DNA from: CAVVAY01 sp963746465
Lineage (GTDB): Bacteria; Actinomycetota; Actinomycetes; JACCUZ01
DNA length: 64,000 nt
NCBI GenBank assembly: GCA_963746465.1
Contig: CAVVAY010000005.1
Location: forward strand, 248,001-312,000
Direction: 5' to 3'
Program-made: the position numbers and the translations under genes
Notes under the pieces: generated by a model
Told to the model about the DNA's origin: nothing
The model's input: the letters and a program-made list of their open reading frames with translations, nothing else
Database searches by the model: none
Shown: positions 52,282-60,750 of the stretch, piece after piece
Position numbering within the stretch: the stretch's first letter is position 1
How the letters are laid out: the number at the start of each line of letters is the position of its first letter

Positions 52282-52485
52282 TCAGATCGGGCGCACCGCG
52301 TCGGCCTGCGGGCCGCGCTGGCCCTGGGTGACCTCGAACTCCACCCGCTGGTTCTCGTCCAGCGAGCGGTAGCCGTCGGCCTGGATGGCCGAGAAGTGCA
52401 CGAAGACGTCGGGGCCGCCGCCGTCCTGAGCGATGAAGCCGAAGCCCTTCTCGGCGTTGAACCACTTGACGGTTCCCTGAGCCAC
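52282..52485 (-). CDS. cspA: cold-shock protein (CspA family)
   Basis: 67 residues from GTG 52485 (AAGGAG 6 bases upstream). AQGTVKWFNAEKGFGFIAQD and DVFVHFSAI carry the RNP1 and RNP2 RNA-binding motifs. It acts as an RNA chaperone. It is followed by a strong terminator and preceded by a long untranslated leader, the usual arrangement for temperature-responsive csp genes. Confidence 0.97.
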   Translation of the reverse strand: MAQGTVKWFNAEKGFGFIAQDGGGPDVFVHFSAIQADGYRSLDENQRVEFEVTQGQRGPQADAVRPI

Positions 52486-52680
52486 TGTCTCTCCTTTGCG
52501 AGGAAACGAGTTCGGGAGCCGCACCGTGCGACGCCCGGGTCGTCGATCGCGCGTTCCCTCGCCGGTCCTGACACGTCAGGGCCCGGAAAGCAGCGAACGC
52601 CCGAACTGATGGTCAGCGCGGGCGTTCGAGTCGTTCGAGGCACTGCAACTTCCAACCAGGAACAACGCTAGGACATATCT
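52486..52680 (-). promoter_or_regulatory. long 5' leader and promoter region of cspA
   Basis: On the minus strand TAGCGT near 52668 is a candidate -10 box, giving a leader of about 170 bases before GTG 52485. The leader holds several dyads, for example CCTGACACGTCAGG at 52567-52580. Long structured leaders of csp genes can act as RNA thermometers; here that is inferred from position. Confidence 0.45.
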
Positions 52681-52702
52681 CCCCCGGATGTCCATGTCCC
52701 TC

Positions 52703-53626
52703 TCACCAGCTGTGGACTCCCCATTCCAGCGTGTGCTCCTCGCCCGGGGCGAGCACCACGAGATCTACTCCGGAGGCCAGTGCGCCGGGGGCGCAGGACA
52801 TCGGCTCGACGGCAGCGCTGCGTCGTCGCCGGTCCGCCGCGAGGGTGTCACCGGTGAACACCTGCAGCCACCGGGTGGCCGGCCCGGCCCAGAGCTCGAC
52901 ACCGCCTGCGTCCGGTGCATCCAGCCGCACCCGCACCCGCCCGTCGTCGTCCGCGACCAGGTCGGTGTACGCCGTGTCGAGGACCAGGTCGCCGATCCGG
53001 CGGGCCACCCGGAAGTCGTAGTCCGATCCCTCGACGTCCGCGCGGCCGGTCGGGTTGCCGCGCTCGTCGGTGAGCAGCCGGGTCCGCGCCGGCACCGTGA
53101 GCACCGTGTCGTCGACCAGGTCGGTGCCGGCCGTGAGGTACGGGTGCTGACCCACGCCGTACGGCGCCGGCCGGCCGCCCTCGTTGCGTGCCCGCAGCCG
53201 CGTGGTCAGCCCGTCGTCGGCCAGCCGGTAGGTCGCGGTCAGCGAGAGCTGGAACGGGAAGCCCGGGTTCGGCCAGACGGTGGTGGCCATCGTGAGCGCA
53301 TCGTCGGAGCGGTCCGCGAGGCTCCAGCCGGTCCATCGGACCAGGCCATGGATGGCGTTCCGCTTGGCCGCCTCCGACAGCGGCAGCTGGAGCTCCTGCC
53401 CCTCCCAGGTCCACCGGCCGTCGGCGACCCGGTTCGGCCACGGCGCCAGCACCTGCCCGCGACCGCCGTCGGCCATCGCTGTCTCGTCGAAGCCGTCCAG
53501 GACCGGGCGGCCGCCGACGTCGTACCGCCGCAAGCCGCCACCGACCTCGGTGACGACGGCGACCTGGTCGGCGTGCCGGATCTCGTGCTGGGCACCGCTG
53601 GGCGGTGGCGACTGCTGCTCGGGCAT
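52703..53626 (-). CDS. aldose 1-epimerase family protein
   Basis: 307 residues from ATG 53626. NRVADGRWTWEGQELQLP, NAIHGLVRWTGW (His), GVGQHPYLTAG (His) and VELWAGPATRWLQVFTG are conserved galactose mutarotase-like blocks. It interconverts sugar anomers; the exact sugar is unknown. A same-strand MFS gene lies 14 bases upstream, so both may be cotranscribed. Confidence 0.92.
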   Translation of the reverse strand: MPEQQSPPPSGAQHEIRHADQVAVVTEVGGGLRRYDVGGRPVLDGFDETAMADGGRGQVLAPWPNRVADGRWTWEGQELQLPLSEAAKRNAIHGLVRWTGWSLADRSDDALTMATTVWPNPGFPFQLSLTATYRLADDGLTTRLRARNEGGRPAPYGVGQHPYLTAGTDLVDDTVLTVPARTRLLTDERGNPTGRADVEGSDYDFRVARRIGDLVLDTAYTDLVADDDGRVRVRLDAPDAGGVELWAGPATRWLQVFTGDTLAADRRRRSAAVEPMSCAPGALASGVDLVVLAPGEEHTLEWGVHSW

Positions 53627-53640
53627 GGGCGCGACGGTAC

Positions 53641-54870
53641 TCAGGTCGCCGAGGGCGCCGGCGCCTGCTCCGGGTCTCGGAAGTGCGTCACGCCGGGCAC
53701 CAGGAACACGGCGTACGTCGTCACGAGCAGCACAGCGGCTGCGAACCAGCCGACCGTCGCGATGCCGACCGAGGTGGCGACGGCGGGCGCCAGGGCCAGC
53801 CCGACCGGGTCCAACGCGAAGGTGGCCAGCGACTCGACGGAGAAGACCCGGCCCTGGATCGACGGGGGGTAGGCCAGCTGCAGCGAGCTGAACCAGAGGA
53901 CGGCGAAGATCGAGATGCCGCCCCAGGCCACCACCAACACGACGGCGAAGACGTAGAGCGGTACGTCGACCGCGAGGCAGGCCATCACCGCAGCCATGGG
54001 TGCCACCGCGTGCATCGCGGCCAGCCCCTCGCGCCGCGGTTTGAGCCGCATGGCCACCAGGGAGCCGAGGATCATCCCGGCGGGGGTGCAGGCCATCAGC
54101 ACGCCGTAAGCGCCGTCGCCGTACCTCTCCTCGGCCACCAACGGCATCAGGACCTTCATCGGCGCGAAGGCGAAGAGCACCTGCACGGTGCCCTGGATCA
54201 TCACCACGGTGACCCAGGGCCGGCGGAGCACGACCTGGATGCCCTCGCGGGCCTCGTGCAGCGCGGCCTTGAGGCCCTCCGGCGCCTGCTCGGCGACCGC
54301 CGGCAGCCGCAGCACGAGGAGGGTCGCGAGGCTCAGGCCGTAGGTCGCGGCGTCCAGCAGCAGCGCCGGGCGGGACCCGACCGTCGCCACCAGGACGCCG
54401 CCGACCGCCGAGCCGAGCAGCAGGCCGCCGCGGTTGGTGAGCTGGACGACCGCGTTCACCTCGCGAAGCCGCTCGGCCGGTACCACCTGCGGCAGCACTG
54501 CGCGCCAGGCGGGCTGGAACAGCGCGACACCGACGCCCTCGAGCACCGCGAAGCAGACGAGCAGCCCGACGGGGGACGAGGACGGCGCCAGCGCGTAGCC
54601 GAGGACGGCGACGGCCCGCGCCACGTCCGAGCAGGCCATCACCGCGGTGCGCGAGTACCGGTCCGCGACCACACCCCCGGCGAGCAGGGTGAGCCCCATC
54701 GCCGCCGAGTCGGCCGCGAGGACGACACCGAGGGTGCCCGCCCCGTGGGTCTTCACGAGCAGCGTGGCCAGGGCGACGATGGTCAGCCCGTGGCCGACGG
54801 TGTTCACGGCCTGGCCGAACCACAGGAGGGCGAACCGCCGGTCCCGCATCAGCTCGCGCACGCCGGACAT
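53641..54870 (-). CDS. MFS transporter (MFS_3/enterobactin-exporter-like)
   Basis: 409 residues with about 12 helices. It begins RELMRDRRFALLWFGQAVNTVG, typical of the MFS_3 group, with GGVVADRYSRTAVMACSDVARA as loop 2-3. The substrate is unknown. It is upstream of aldose epimerase on the same strand. Confidence 0.9.
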   Translation of the reverse strand: MSGVRELMRDRRFALLWFGQAVNTVGHGLTIVALATLLVKTHGAGTLGVVLAADSAAMGLTLLAGGVVADRYSRTAVMACSDVARAVAVLGYALAPSSSPVGLLVCFAVLEGVGVALFQPAWRAVLPQVVPAERLREVNAVVQLTNRGGLLLGSAVGGVLVATVGSRPALLLDAATYGLSLATLLVLRLPAVAEQAPEGLKAALHEAREGIQVVLRRPWVTVVMIQGTVQVLFAFAPMKVLMPLVAEERYGDGAYGVLMACTPAGMILGSLVAMRLKPRREGLAAMHAVAPMAAVMACLAVDVPLYVFAVVLVVAWGGISIFAVLWFSSLQLAYPPSIQGRVFSVESLATFALDPVGLALAPAVATSVGIATVGWFAAAVLLVTTYAVFLVPGVTHFRDPEQAPAPSAT

Positions 54871-54967
54871 GATGACGGAGCAGGTTGTCGGCTGCTGAGA
54901 ATTACCCTGACCTCAGGGCCGGGCCGCCAACGGTCCGTATCGTCGGCCACGAGAGGAGCAGTGGAGC

Positions 54968-55366
54968 GTGTTCACCGTCACTGTCCGCGACCACATCATG
55001 ATCGCGCACAGCTTCACCGGGGAGGTGTTCGGTTCCGCCCAGCGGCTTCATGGTGCGACGTTCGTCGTCGACGCCACGTTCCGCGGTGAGGAGCTCGACG
55101 CCGACGGCATCGTCGTGGACATCGGCCGGGCCAGTGAGCAGCTGCACGCAGTGCTGGCTGAGCTGACCTACCGCAACCTCGACGACGACCCGTCATTCGA
55201 CGGCCGCAACACGACCACCGAGGTGGTGGCCCAGGAGATCGCCAACCGGCTGGTGACCCGGATCCACGACGGGGCGCTCGGCAAGGGCGCGCGCCAGCTG
55301 ACCGGGCTCGCGGTGACCCTGCACGAGTCGCACATCGCGTCGGCGAGCTACGAACGGTTGCTGTGA
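54968..55366 (+). CDS. QueD/6-pyruvoyl-tetrahydropterin synthase-like protein with altered active site
   Basis: 132 residues from GTG 54968. The fold is clear (MFTVTVRDHIMIAHSFTGEV, RLHGATFVVDATF, DGIVVDIGRA, HESHIASASY). Zinc ligands H14 and H28 are kept, but the third histidine of the HGH motif reads alanine (HGAT) and the catalytic cysteine expected before it is absent. It probably does not perform the QueD reaction. It is coupled (GTGA) to a glycosyltransferase and near a RibA-RibD fusion, so it may act on a pterin- or pyrimidine-like intermediate in a separate pathway. Confidence 0.85.
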   Translation: MFTVTVRDHIMIAHSFTGEVFGSAQRLHGATFVVDATFRGEELDADGIVVDIGRASEQLHAVLAELTYRNLDDDPSFDGRNTTTEVVAQEIANRLVTRIHDGALGKGARQLTGLAVTLHESHIASASYERLL

Positions 55367-56418
55367 GCCCAGGCCCCGGGACGGTGTACGTCGTCGTACC
55401 GGACGGGATCGATGACCTGCGCCGACCGAGCGGCGGCAACACCTACGACCGGCGGGTGTGCGACGGCCTGCGGGCCCGTGGGTGGACGGTGCACGAGAGT
55501 CCGGCCGGCCGCTGGCCGAACGAGGACCCGGCGACCCACGACCGGCTGGCCCGGGTGTTGTCGGCAGTGCCCGACGGGGCGACCGTCCTGGTCGACGGGC
55601 TGGTGGGGTCGGCGGCCCCCCGTGAGCTCGCCGCCGCTGCGCGTCGGCTGCGGATCGTCCTGCTCGTTCATCTGCCGCTGGGCGTGCGCGGCGACGAGGC
55701 GACACGTGCCGGCGAGCGGGCTGCGCTGCGTTGCGCAGCCGAGGTGGTGACGCCGAGCCGGTGGACGCGGTCCTGGCTGCTCAGCAGCTACGGTCTGCCG
55801 CGCGAGGCGGTGCACGTCGCCGTTCCGGGGGCGACGGCCGCACCGCTCGCCGTGGGCACGGCCGGCGGTGGCCGGCTGCTGTGCGTCGCGGCTGTGACGC
55901 CACTGAAGGGCCACGACCTGCTGGTGGCCGCCTTGGCATCGGTCGCCGACCTGCAGTGGCGCTGCACCTGTGTGGGATCGCTGGAGGTCGACCCGGAGTT
56001 CGCGCGAGCGCTGCAAGGACAGGCGGCCGCTGCTGGGATCGGTGACCGGCTGACGTTTCCGGGGCCGTCGGCGGACGACGATCTCCGGCGGACGTACGCC
56101 GATGCGGACCTGCTGGTGCTCGGCTCGCGCACCGAGAGCTGGGGCATCGTCGCATCCGAGGCCCTTGCTCGAGGCGTTCCGGTGCTCGGACCCGACGTCG
56201 GCGGCCTGCCGGAGGCACTGGGGGCCGGCACGACCCGGCCGGTGCCTGGGCTGCTGGTTCTCCCAGAGGATGCCGCGGCCCTCGGGATGGGGCTGCGGCG
56301 CTGGCTGACCGAGGAGCCAGTGCGCCAGGCGTGGCGGACGGCGGCGCGGGAGCGTCGGGACTCGTTGCCGACCTGGGACGACACCGTCGACCAGGTGGCC
56401 GCGGTCCTGCACCGGTGA
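55363..56418 (+). CDS. GT4 family glycosyltransferase
   Basis: 351 residues from GTG 55363. A GT-B fold: N-domain beginning VYVVVPDGIDDLRRPSGGN, central TPSRWTRSWLL, C-domain LLCVAAVTPLKGHDLLVAAL, and the donor-binding EX7E motif in ESWGIVASEALARG. Its start overlaps the QueD-like stop. The acceptor could be the small molecule made by the neighbouring enzymes. Confidence 0.9.
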   Translation: MSPGPGTVYVVVPDGIDDLRRPSGGNTYDRRVCDGLRARGWTVHESPAGRWPNEDPATHDRLARVLSAVPDGATVLVDGLVGSAAPRELAAAARRLRIVLLVHLPLGVRGDEATRAGERAALRCAAEVVTPSRWTRSWLLSSYGLPREAVHVAVPGATAAPLAVGTAGGGRLLCVAAVTPLKGHDLLVAALASVADLQWRCTCVGSLEVDPEFARALQGQAAAAGIGDRLTFPGPSADDDLRRTYADADLLVLGSRTESWGIVASEALARGVPVLGPDVGGLPEALGAGTTRPVPGLLVLPEDAAALGMGLRRWLTEEPVRQAWRTAARERRDSLPTWDDTVDQVAAVLHR

Positions 56419-56430
56419 ACTGTCGGGGAG

Positions 56431-57783
56431 TCAGGAACAGCTCTCGACGTCCCAGGCGAGCAGGATGTCCTCGTCCGCGAGCGCGACGTGCCGGTTTACC
56501 AGCTTCAAGCCGTCGGCGACGTGGTCGAGGCCCAGGTCCCCGACACCCTCGATGCCTGCACCGACGACGGTCGGCGAGATCGACACGACCAACCGGTCGA
56601 GCAGCCGCTCCCGCATCAGCGAGGTGATGACGCGGCTTCCCCCCTCGACCATGACCGAGGCCACACCATCGGCCCGCAGGTCGGCGAGCACCTGGCTCAG
56701 ATCCAGACCATGGCTTCCGTCATCGATCTCCCGGACCGCGACCCCAGCTGATTCGAGGGCGGCCTTCCGGTCGCGATCTGCTGGTCGGCGGCAGTAGACG
56801 ACGGTGGCCGCGTCACCGTCGAAGACCTTGGCGGCTGGGGGAGTACGCAACGTCGAGTCCAGCAGCACCCGGATGGGGGACGCGCCAGGTACCAGCCGCA
56901 CGGTCAGCTGAGGGTCGTCGCACGCAGCGGTCTCCGATCCGACGAGGACCGCGTCGCAGGCAGCACGGAGGGTGTGGGAGACCCGGCGTTCCGTCTCCCC
57001 ACTGATCCACTTCGAGTCGCCGGTTCTCGTGGCGATCCGCCCGTCGAGGGTCTGCGCGTACTTCACCATGACGTACGGGCGGTCCGGTCGCGGCCGCACG
57101 TTCCCGATCAGGCTGGCCACGTCGACGGGCTCCGAGGGTGGCTCCGGCAAGGCGCTGCCTGCGGGGCGCAGGTGACCCATGCGCGCCGCCTTGGCCGACA
57201 GGTACGCGCGGTTGCGTGCTTGCGCCGCGGTCGGCAGCGGGACGATCTCGGTGACCTCCAGACCGGCTTTGCGCAGCGCGAGTGCTTTCGCCGGGTTGTT
57301 GGAGAGCAGCCGCAAAGAGCGGACCCCCAGACAGGCAAGCACCTCACCGGCATACGAATAGTCGCGGGCGTCCACCGGAAGCCCGAGGCGGGTGTTGGCG
57401 TCGACCGTGTCGGCTCCGAGGTCCTGCTCGATGTAGGCCTGCAGCTTGTTGACCAGGCCGATGCCGCGGCCTTCGTGGCCGGTGAGGTAGAGGACGACGC
57501 CTCGACCTGCCGCAGTCACCTGTCGGAGGCTGGTGCGGAGCTGCACGCCGCAGTCGCACCGCAGGGACCCGAGTGCATCCCCCGTCAGACACTCCGAGTG
57601 CAGCCTGGTGAGCACCGGTTCGTCAGTGGTGAGGTCCCCTCGGGAGAGCGCGAGATAGACATGCCCTGTCGGAACCTCGAACGCCCGCGCCTGGAACTCG
57701 CCGTAGGGAGTCGGGAGCACGACGGCGCCCACGTCACGGACCGCAGGCGTCGGTTCATGCTGGTGCTGCAGGGGAAGGGTCAT
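56431..57783 (-). CDS. GTP cyclohydrolase II fused to RibD-type reductase
   Basis: 450 residues from ATG 57783 (AGGAGG upstream). Residues 1-210 are GTP cyclohydrolase II: zinc cysteines C65, C76, C78 in SECLTGDALGSLRCDCG, and GHEGRGIGLVNKLQAY. Residues from about 235 form the RibD C-terminal reductase (RPYVMVKYAQTLDGRIATRTG, VMVEGGSRVITSLM). No deaminase, RibB, RibE or RibH is present nearby. The expected products are the GTP-derived diaminopyrimidine and its ribityl form. Fusion outside a riboflavin operon, next to QueD-like and glycosyltransferase genes, points to a specialised pathway. Confidence 0.92.
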   Translation of the reverse strand: MTLPLQHQHEPTPAVRDVGAVVLPTPYGEFQARAFEVPTGHVYLALSRGDLTTDEPVLTRLHSECLTGDALGSLRCDCGVQLRTSLRQVTAAGRGVVLYLTGHEGRGIGLVNKLQAYIEQDLGADTVDANTRLGLPVDARDYSYAGEVLACLGVRSLRLLSNNPAKALALRKAGLEVTEIVPLPTAAQARNRAYLSAKAARMGHLRPAGSALPEPPSEPVDVASLIGNVRPRPDRPYVMVKYAQTLDGRIATRTGDSKWISGETERRVSHTLRAACDAVLVGSETAACDDPQLTVRLVPGASPIRVLLDSTLRTPPAAKVFDGDAATVVYCRRPADRDRKAALESAGVAVREIDDGSHGLDLSQVLADLRADGVASVMVEGGSRVITSLMRERLLDRLVVSISPTVVGAGIEGVGDLGLDHVADGLKLVNRHVALADEDILLAWDVESCS

Positions 57784-57823
57784 GCTGCCGATTACCTCCT
57801 GACCAGAAGGTGAAACCTGCGAC

Positions 57824-58831
57824 ATGAGGGTGCTTACCCAAGCCAGGGTTGTGCAATTCACCGGCCCTCGTGCAGTAGAGATCACGACGGTCGACGTGTG
57901 CCAGCCGGCCGGTACGGTCCTTCTGCGAACTCTGTTCTCGGGCATCAGCTCCGGGACGGAGCTGCTGGCCTATCGTGGCGAGCTGCCACCGGACACCGCT
58001 CTGGACGACACGCTCTCCGGGCTCAGCGGTGGCACCTTCCGGTATCCGTTCTCCTACGGCTACAGCTGTGTTGCCGAGGTCGAGGTGGGCACGGAGGCGT
58101 TTCCTGCCGGGTCGACGGTGTTCGCCTTCGCTCCCCACCAGGACAGGTTCGCCATGGCCGAGGCGGACCTGATCCGCCTGGACGACGACGTCGACCACCG
58201 GCAGGCGACCTTGTTCCCCTTGGTGGAGACAGCGCTGCAGCTGACCCTCGACGCGGGCGAGGTCTTCGAACGACCGGTCGTCGTGGTGGGTCAGGGGGCA
58301 GTGGGCCTGCTCGTTGCACTGATGCTGCAGCGAGCCGGTGCCAAGGTCCTCGCGGTCGAGCCGCAGCCATGGCGCCGCGACGTCGCCGCATCCGTGGGAG
58401 TCGACGCGGTGACCCTGGACCAGGCGTCCGGCGTCGTGATGGGCCTCACGCACGGGAGCGGCGTGCCGCTCGTAGTCGAGGCCTCCGGCAGCCCGGCTGC
58501 GCTGGTGAGCAGTCTCTCGCTGCTGGCCCACGAAGGGGTAGCACTCGTGGGGTCCTGGTACGGCACGAAGCCGGTCACGCTGCCGCTCGGCGGTGCCTTC
58601 CACCGGCGACGGCTCACCATCAAGAGCAGCCAGGTGTCGACGATCCCTGCTGACCAGCAGTCGCGCTGGGACGTCCCGCAGCGGCGGGCGTCAGCTCGTT
58701 CGCTGCTGTCTCAGCTGCCGCTCGCTGCCATCGCCACGACCGAGTTCGCCTTTTCGGCTGCCGCCGACGCCTACTCTGCTCTCGACCAAGGCGTCGAGGG
58801 TGTGCTGCACGTGGCCCTGCGCTATGAGTGA
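57824..58831 (+). CDS. zinc-binding alcohol dehydrogenase-like MDR protein
   Basis: 335 residues from ATG 57824. FSGISSGTELLAYRGE, FSYGYSCVAEVEVG and VVVVGQGAVGLLVALMLQRAG identify the MDR fold of the BchC/zinc-binding subgroup. Zinc ligands are incomplete compared with classical alcohol dehydrogenases. It is divergent from the cyclohydrolase-reductase gene across 40 bases, so shared regulation is likely. It may oxidise the sugar or side-chain alcohol of that pathway. Confidence 0.88.
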   Translation: MRVLTQARVVQFTGPRAVEITTVDVCQPAGTVLLRTLFSGISSGTELLAYRGELPPDTALDDTLSGLSGGTFRYPFSYGYSCVAEVEVGTEAFPAGSTVFAFAPHQDRFAMAEADLIRLDDDVDHRQATLFPLVETALQLTLDAGEVFERPVVVVGQGAVGLLVALMLQRAGAKVLAVEPQPWRRDVAASVGVDAVTLDQASGVVMGLTHGSGVPLVVEASGSPAALVSSLSLLAHEGVALVGSWYGTKPVTLPLGGAFHRRRLTIKSSQVSTIPADQQSRWDVPQRRASARSLLSQLPLAAIATTEFAFSAAADAYSALDQGVEGVLHVALRYE

Positions 58832-58848
58832 CCCGCCGCCCTGCTGAG

Positions 58849-59529
58849 CTACGGCGCGTGGCCGGGAAGGCCCACCAGGGACAGGACATCTCGAAGATGG
58901 GATCCCTGCTCGCCAGGCGCCGGTACGAGGAGCACAGGGCACCCGGCAGCAACGGCACCACCGTCGGTCATCGGGTTGTCGCCCACCATCAACGTGTCGC
59001 CCGGCGCCGTGTCCAGCAGCGAGCACGCGGCCCGGAACACGGCCGGGTCGGGCTTGCAAGCGCCGAACTCCAACGAGAGGACCCAGGCATCCACCCAGGC
59101 GGACAGGCCCAGCCGCTCGAACACCGGCCGCAGGTCGAAGCCGGTGTCACTCACGACGGCGACGGGGACACGGCCCAGGTGCAGCGCTCGCAGGACGTCC
59201 TCGGCGCCGGGACACAGGTCCCAGGAGGTGGGATCGACGGTCAGGTCGTAGAGAGCACCGCTGAGGCCCTCCGCGAGTCGGTCCGCGCCGGCCGCGGCAT
59301 AGAGACTCGTCCACACCTGCCGATGACGCGTGTTGTCCAGATCACGGCCCTTGGCCAGCTCTGCAGGGGTCCCGGCGGTAGCCAGCACCCGGTCCCAGAC
59401 ACGGCCGGCGGCCTCTGCCTCGGCCGGGACGCCGAGCTTCTCGGCAGCCCTCCGCACCAGCGCGCCGTCCTGGCCGCGGAGCCGGATCAGGGTGTCGCCG
59501 GCGTCGAACAGCACGGCTCGGACGGCCAC
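58849..59529 (-). CDS. HAD superfamily hydrolase
   Basis: 226 residues from GTG 59529 (ATG 59574 adds 15 residues). The catalytic aspartate lies in RAVLFDAGDTLIRL, the second motif in VAVVSDTG, and FGACKPDPAVF and LMVGDNPMTDGGAVAAG complete the HAD core. The cap domain is helical. It probably dephosphorylates a small phosphorylated molecule; as the last gene of the cluster it could act on the RibA/RibD product. Convergent with the dehydrogenase gene. Confidence 0.9.
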   Translation of the reverse strand: MAVRAVLFDAGDTLIRLRGQDGALVRRAAEKLGVPAEAEAAGRVWDRVLATAGTPAELAKGRDLDNTRHRQVWTSLYAAAGADRLAEGLSGALYDLTVDPTSWDLCPGAEDVLRALHLGRVPVAVVSDTGFDLRPVFERLGLSAWVDAWVLSLEFGACKPDPAVFRAACSLLDTAPGDTLMVGDNPMTDGGAVAAGCPVLLVPAPGEQGSHLRDVLSLVGLPGHAP

Positions 59530-59584
59530 CTCAGTCCGGCCCGGGTGCGTCGTCGGAGCGCATATCGGAGCCACTTCCTTCTGG

Positions 59585-59658
59585 GGTGAGTGACGGGACT
59601 TGAACCCGCGGCCCCCTGGACCACAACCAGGTGCTCTACCAGCTGAGCTACACCCACC
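59585..59658 (-). tRNA. tRNA-His(GUG)
   Basis: The minus strand from 59658 begins GGTGGGTGTAGCTCAGCTGG, with the extra G at -1 typical of tRNA-His. Anticodon stem-loop CCTGG-TTGTGGT-CCAGG gives GTG. T arm GCGGGTTCAAGTCCCGT and acceptor CACTCAC are intact. CCA is not encoded. Confidence 0.95.
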
Positions 59659-59700
59659 ATGTGCGCCGCTTCCGCGGCTGGGGAATCATACAGGGGTCGT

Positions 59701-60315
59701 TCAGGCCTCCGGTGCCAGCACGAACTGGGCCGCCAGCGCCTTCACGGCCTCGGAGTCCGGGCCGGGCTGAGGCACGAAGATCGCCTGCCGGTAGAACTTG
59801 AGCTCCTCGATGCTCTCCCGGATGTCGGCGAGGGCCCGGTGTCCGCCGTGCTTGGCGGGGGAGTTGAAGTACACCCGCGGGAACCAGCGGCGGACCAGCT
59901 CCTTGATCGAGGACACGTCGACCAACCGGTAGTGCAGGTGGTCGTCCAGGTTGCGCATGTCCCGGTTGAGGAAGCCCCGGTCGACGTAGACCGTGTTGCC
60001 GGCCAGCGGGGCCTTGCGCGCCACCGGGACGAACTCGCGCACGTAGGCCAGCACCTGCTCCTCGGCCTCGGCCAGCGTGATCCCGCTCGCCAGCTCGGTC
60101 AGCAGACCGGAGCTGGTGTGCATGTCGCGCACCACCTCGGGCATCTCGTCCAGCGCCTCCTGCGGCGGCTTGATGACGACGTCCACCCCGGTGCCGAGGA
60201 TGTTGAGCTCGGAGTCGGTGACGAGGGCGGCCACCTCGACCAGAGCGTCCCGGCCGAGGTCCAGGCCGGTCATCTCGCAGTCGATCCAGACCATCTTGTC
60301 GTTGCGCTCCGTCAT
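59701..60315 (-). CDS. orn: oligoribonuclease
   Basis: 204 residues from ATG 60315. DEDDh exonuclease motifs: WIDCEMTGLD (D, E), NTVYVDRGFLNRDM (D) and HRALADIRES (H, D). It degrades di- to penta-ribonucleotides, including pGpG. The position next to tRNA-His is common in actinobacteria. Divergent from the CmtR-like gene. Confidence 0.97.
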   Translation of the reverse strand: MTERNDKMVWIDCEMTGLDLGRDALVEVAALVTDSELNILGTGVDVVIKPPQEALDEMPEVVRDMHTSSGLLTELASGITLAEAEEQVLAYVREFVPVARKAPLAGNTVYVDRGFLNRDMRNLDDHLHYRLVDVSSIKELVRRWFPRVYFNSPAKHGGHRALADIRESIEELKFYRQAIFVPQPGPDSEAVKALAAQFVLAPEA

Positions 60316-60366
60316 GGCGGTCACCCTAGAGGCCGAGGGAGACGGACAGTCGGGCACCTGTTCACT

Positions 60367-60386
60367 CGCGCCTGAATTCAGCCGCG
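60367..60386. promoter_or_regulatory. 20-base palindrome, candidate CmtR/ArsR operator
   Basis: CGCGCCTGAATTCAGCCGCG is a near-perfect palindrome with a perfect CTGAATTCAG core (60372-60381). It occupies the -35 region of the TATGGT promoter for the ArsR-family gene, the expected place for autorepression. Confidence 0.6.
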
Positions 60387-60390
60387 GATG

Positions 60391-60402
60391 TATGGTCGAG
60401 CG
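60391..60402 (+). promoter_or_regulatory. -10 element, leaderless promoter of cmtR-like gene
   Basis: TATGGT at 60391-60396 ends 6 bases before GTG 60403, favouring that codon over ATG 60388. Confidence 0.55.
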
Positions 60403-60750
60403 GTGAGCTCGATCCCGTCGTACGCCGACACCCTCGCGGTCCTGGACCGGGTGGGCCGTGCGCTCTCCGACGGCACCCGGCGCCGGATCCTGCTCCGGCT
60501 CGCCGAGGCGCCGGCGTACCCCGCTGATCTGGCCGCCCACCTCGGGGCCAGCCGGCCGGCGGTGTCCAACCACCTGGCCTGCCTTCGTGACTGCGGCCTG
60601 GTCATCGCCGACGCCGAAGGCCGACGGGTGCGCTACCGGCTGGCCGACGACCGGCTCGCGCACGCGCTGCTCGACCTGGCCGGGCTGCGCCTGCATCCGG
60701 CGCCGGGACACCGCGCCGCGGTCGACGGGGCCGAGGTGCTGGCCGGATGA
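60403..60750 (+). CDS. CmtR-like ArsR-family metal-sensing repressor
   Basis: 115 residues from GTG 60403. The winged helix reads RALSDGTRRRILLRLAEAP to LGASRPAVSNHLACLRDCGLV. Cysteines C60 and C64 in the recognition-helix region match the Cd/Pb-binding pair of mycobacterial CmtR (its C57, C61). The third ligand, a C-terminal cysteine in CmtR, is missing, so metal preference may differ. It overlaps a cation diffusion facilitator gene (ATGA), its probable target. A palindrome lies in its promoter. Confidence 0.9.
   Translation: MSSIPSYADTLAVLDRVGRALSDGTRRRILLRLAEAPAYPADLAAHLGASRPAVSNHLACLRDCGLVIADAEGRRVRYRLADDRLAHALLDLAGLRLHPAPGHRAAVDGAEVLAG

Noticed and set aside
56431..57783. Housekeeping riboflavin operon
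   Set aside because: Only GTP cyclohydrolase II and the reductase domain are present. The deaminase, RibB, RibE and RibH, and an FMN riboswitch, are absent.
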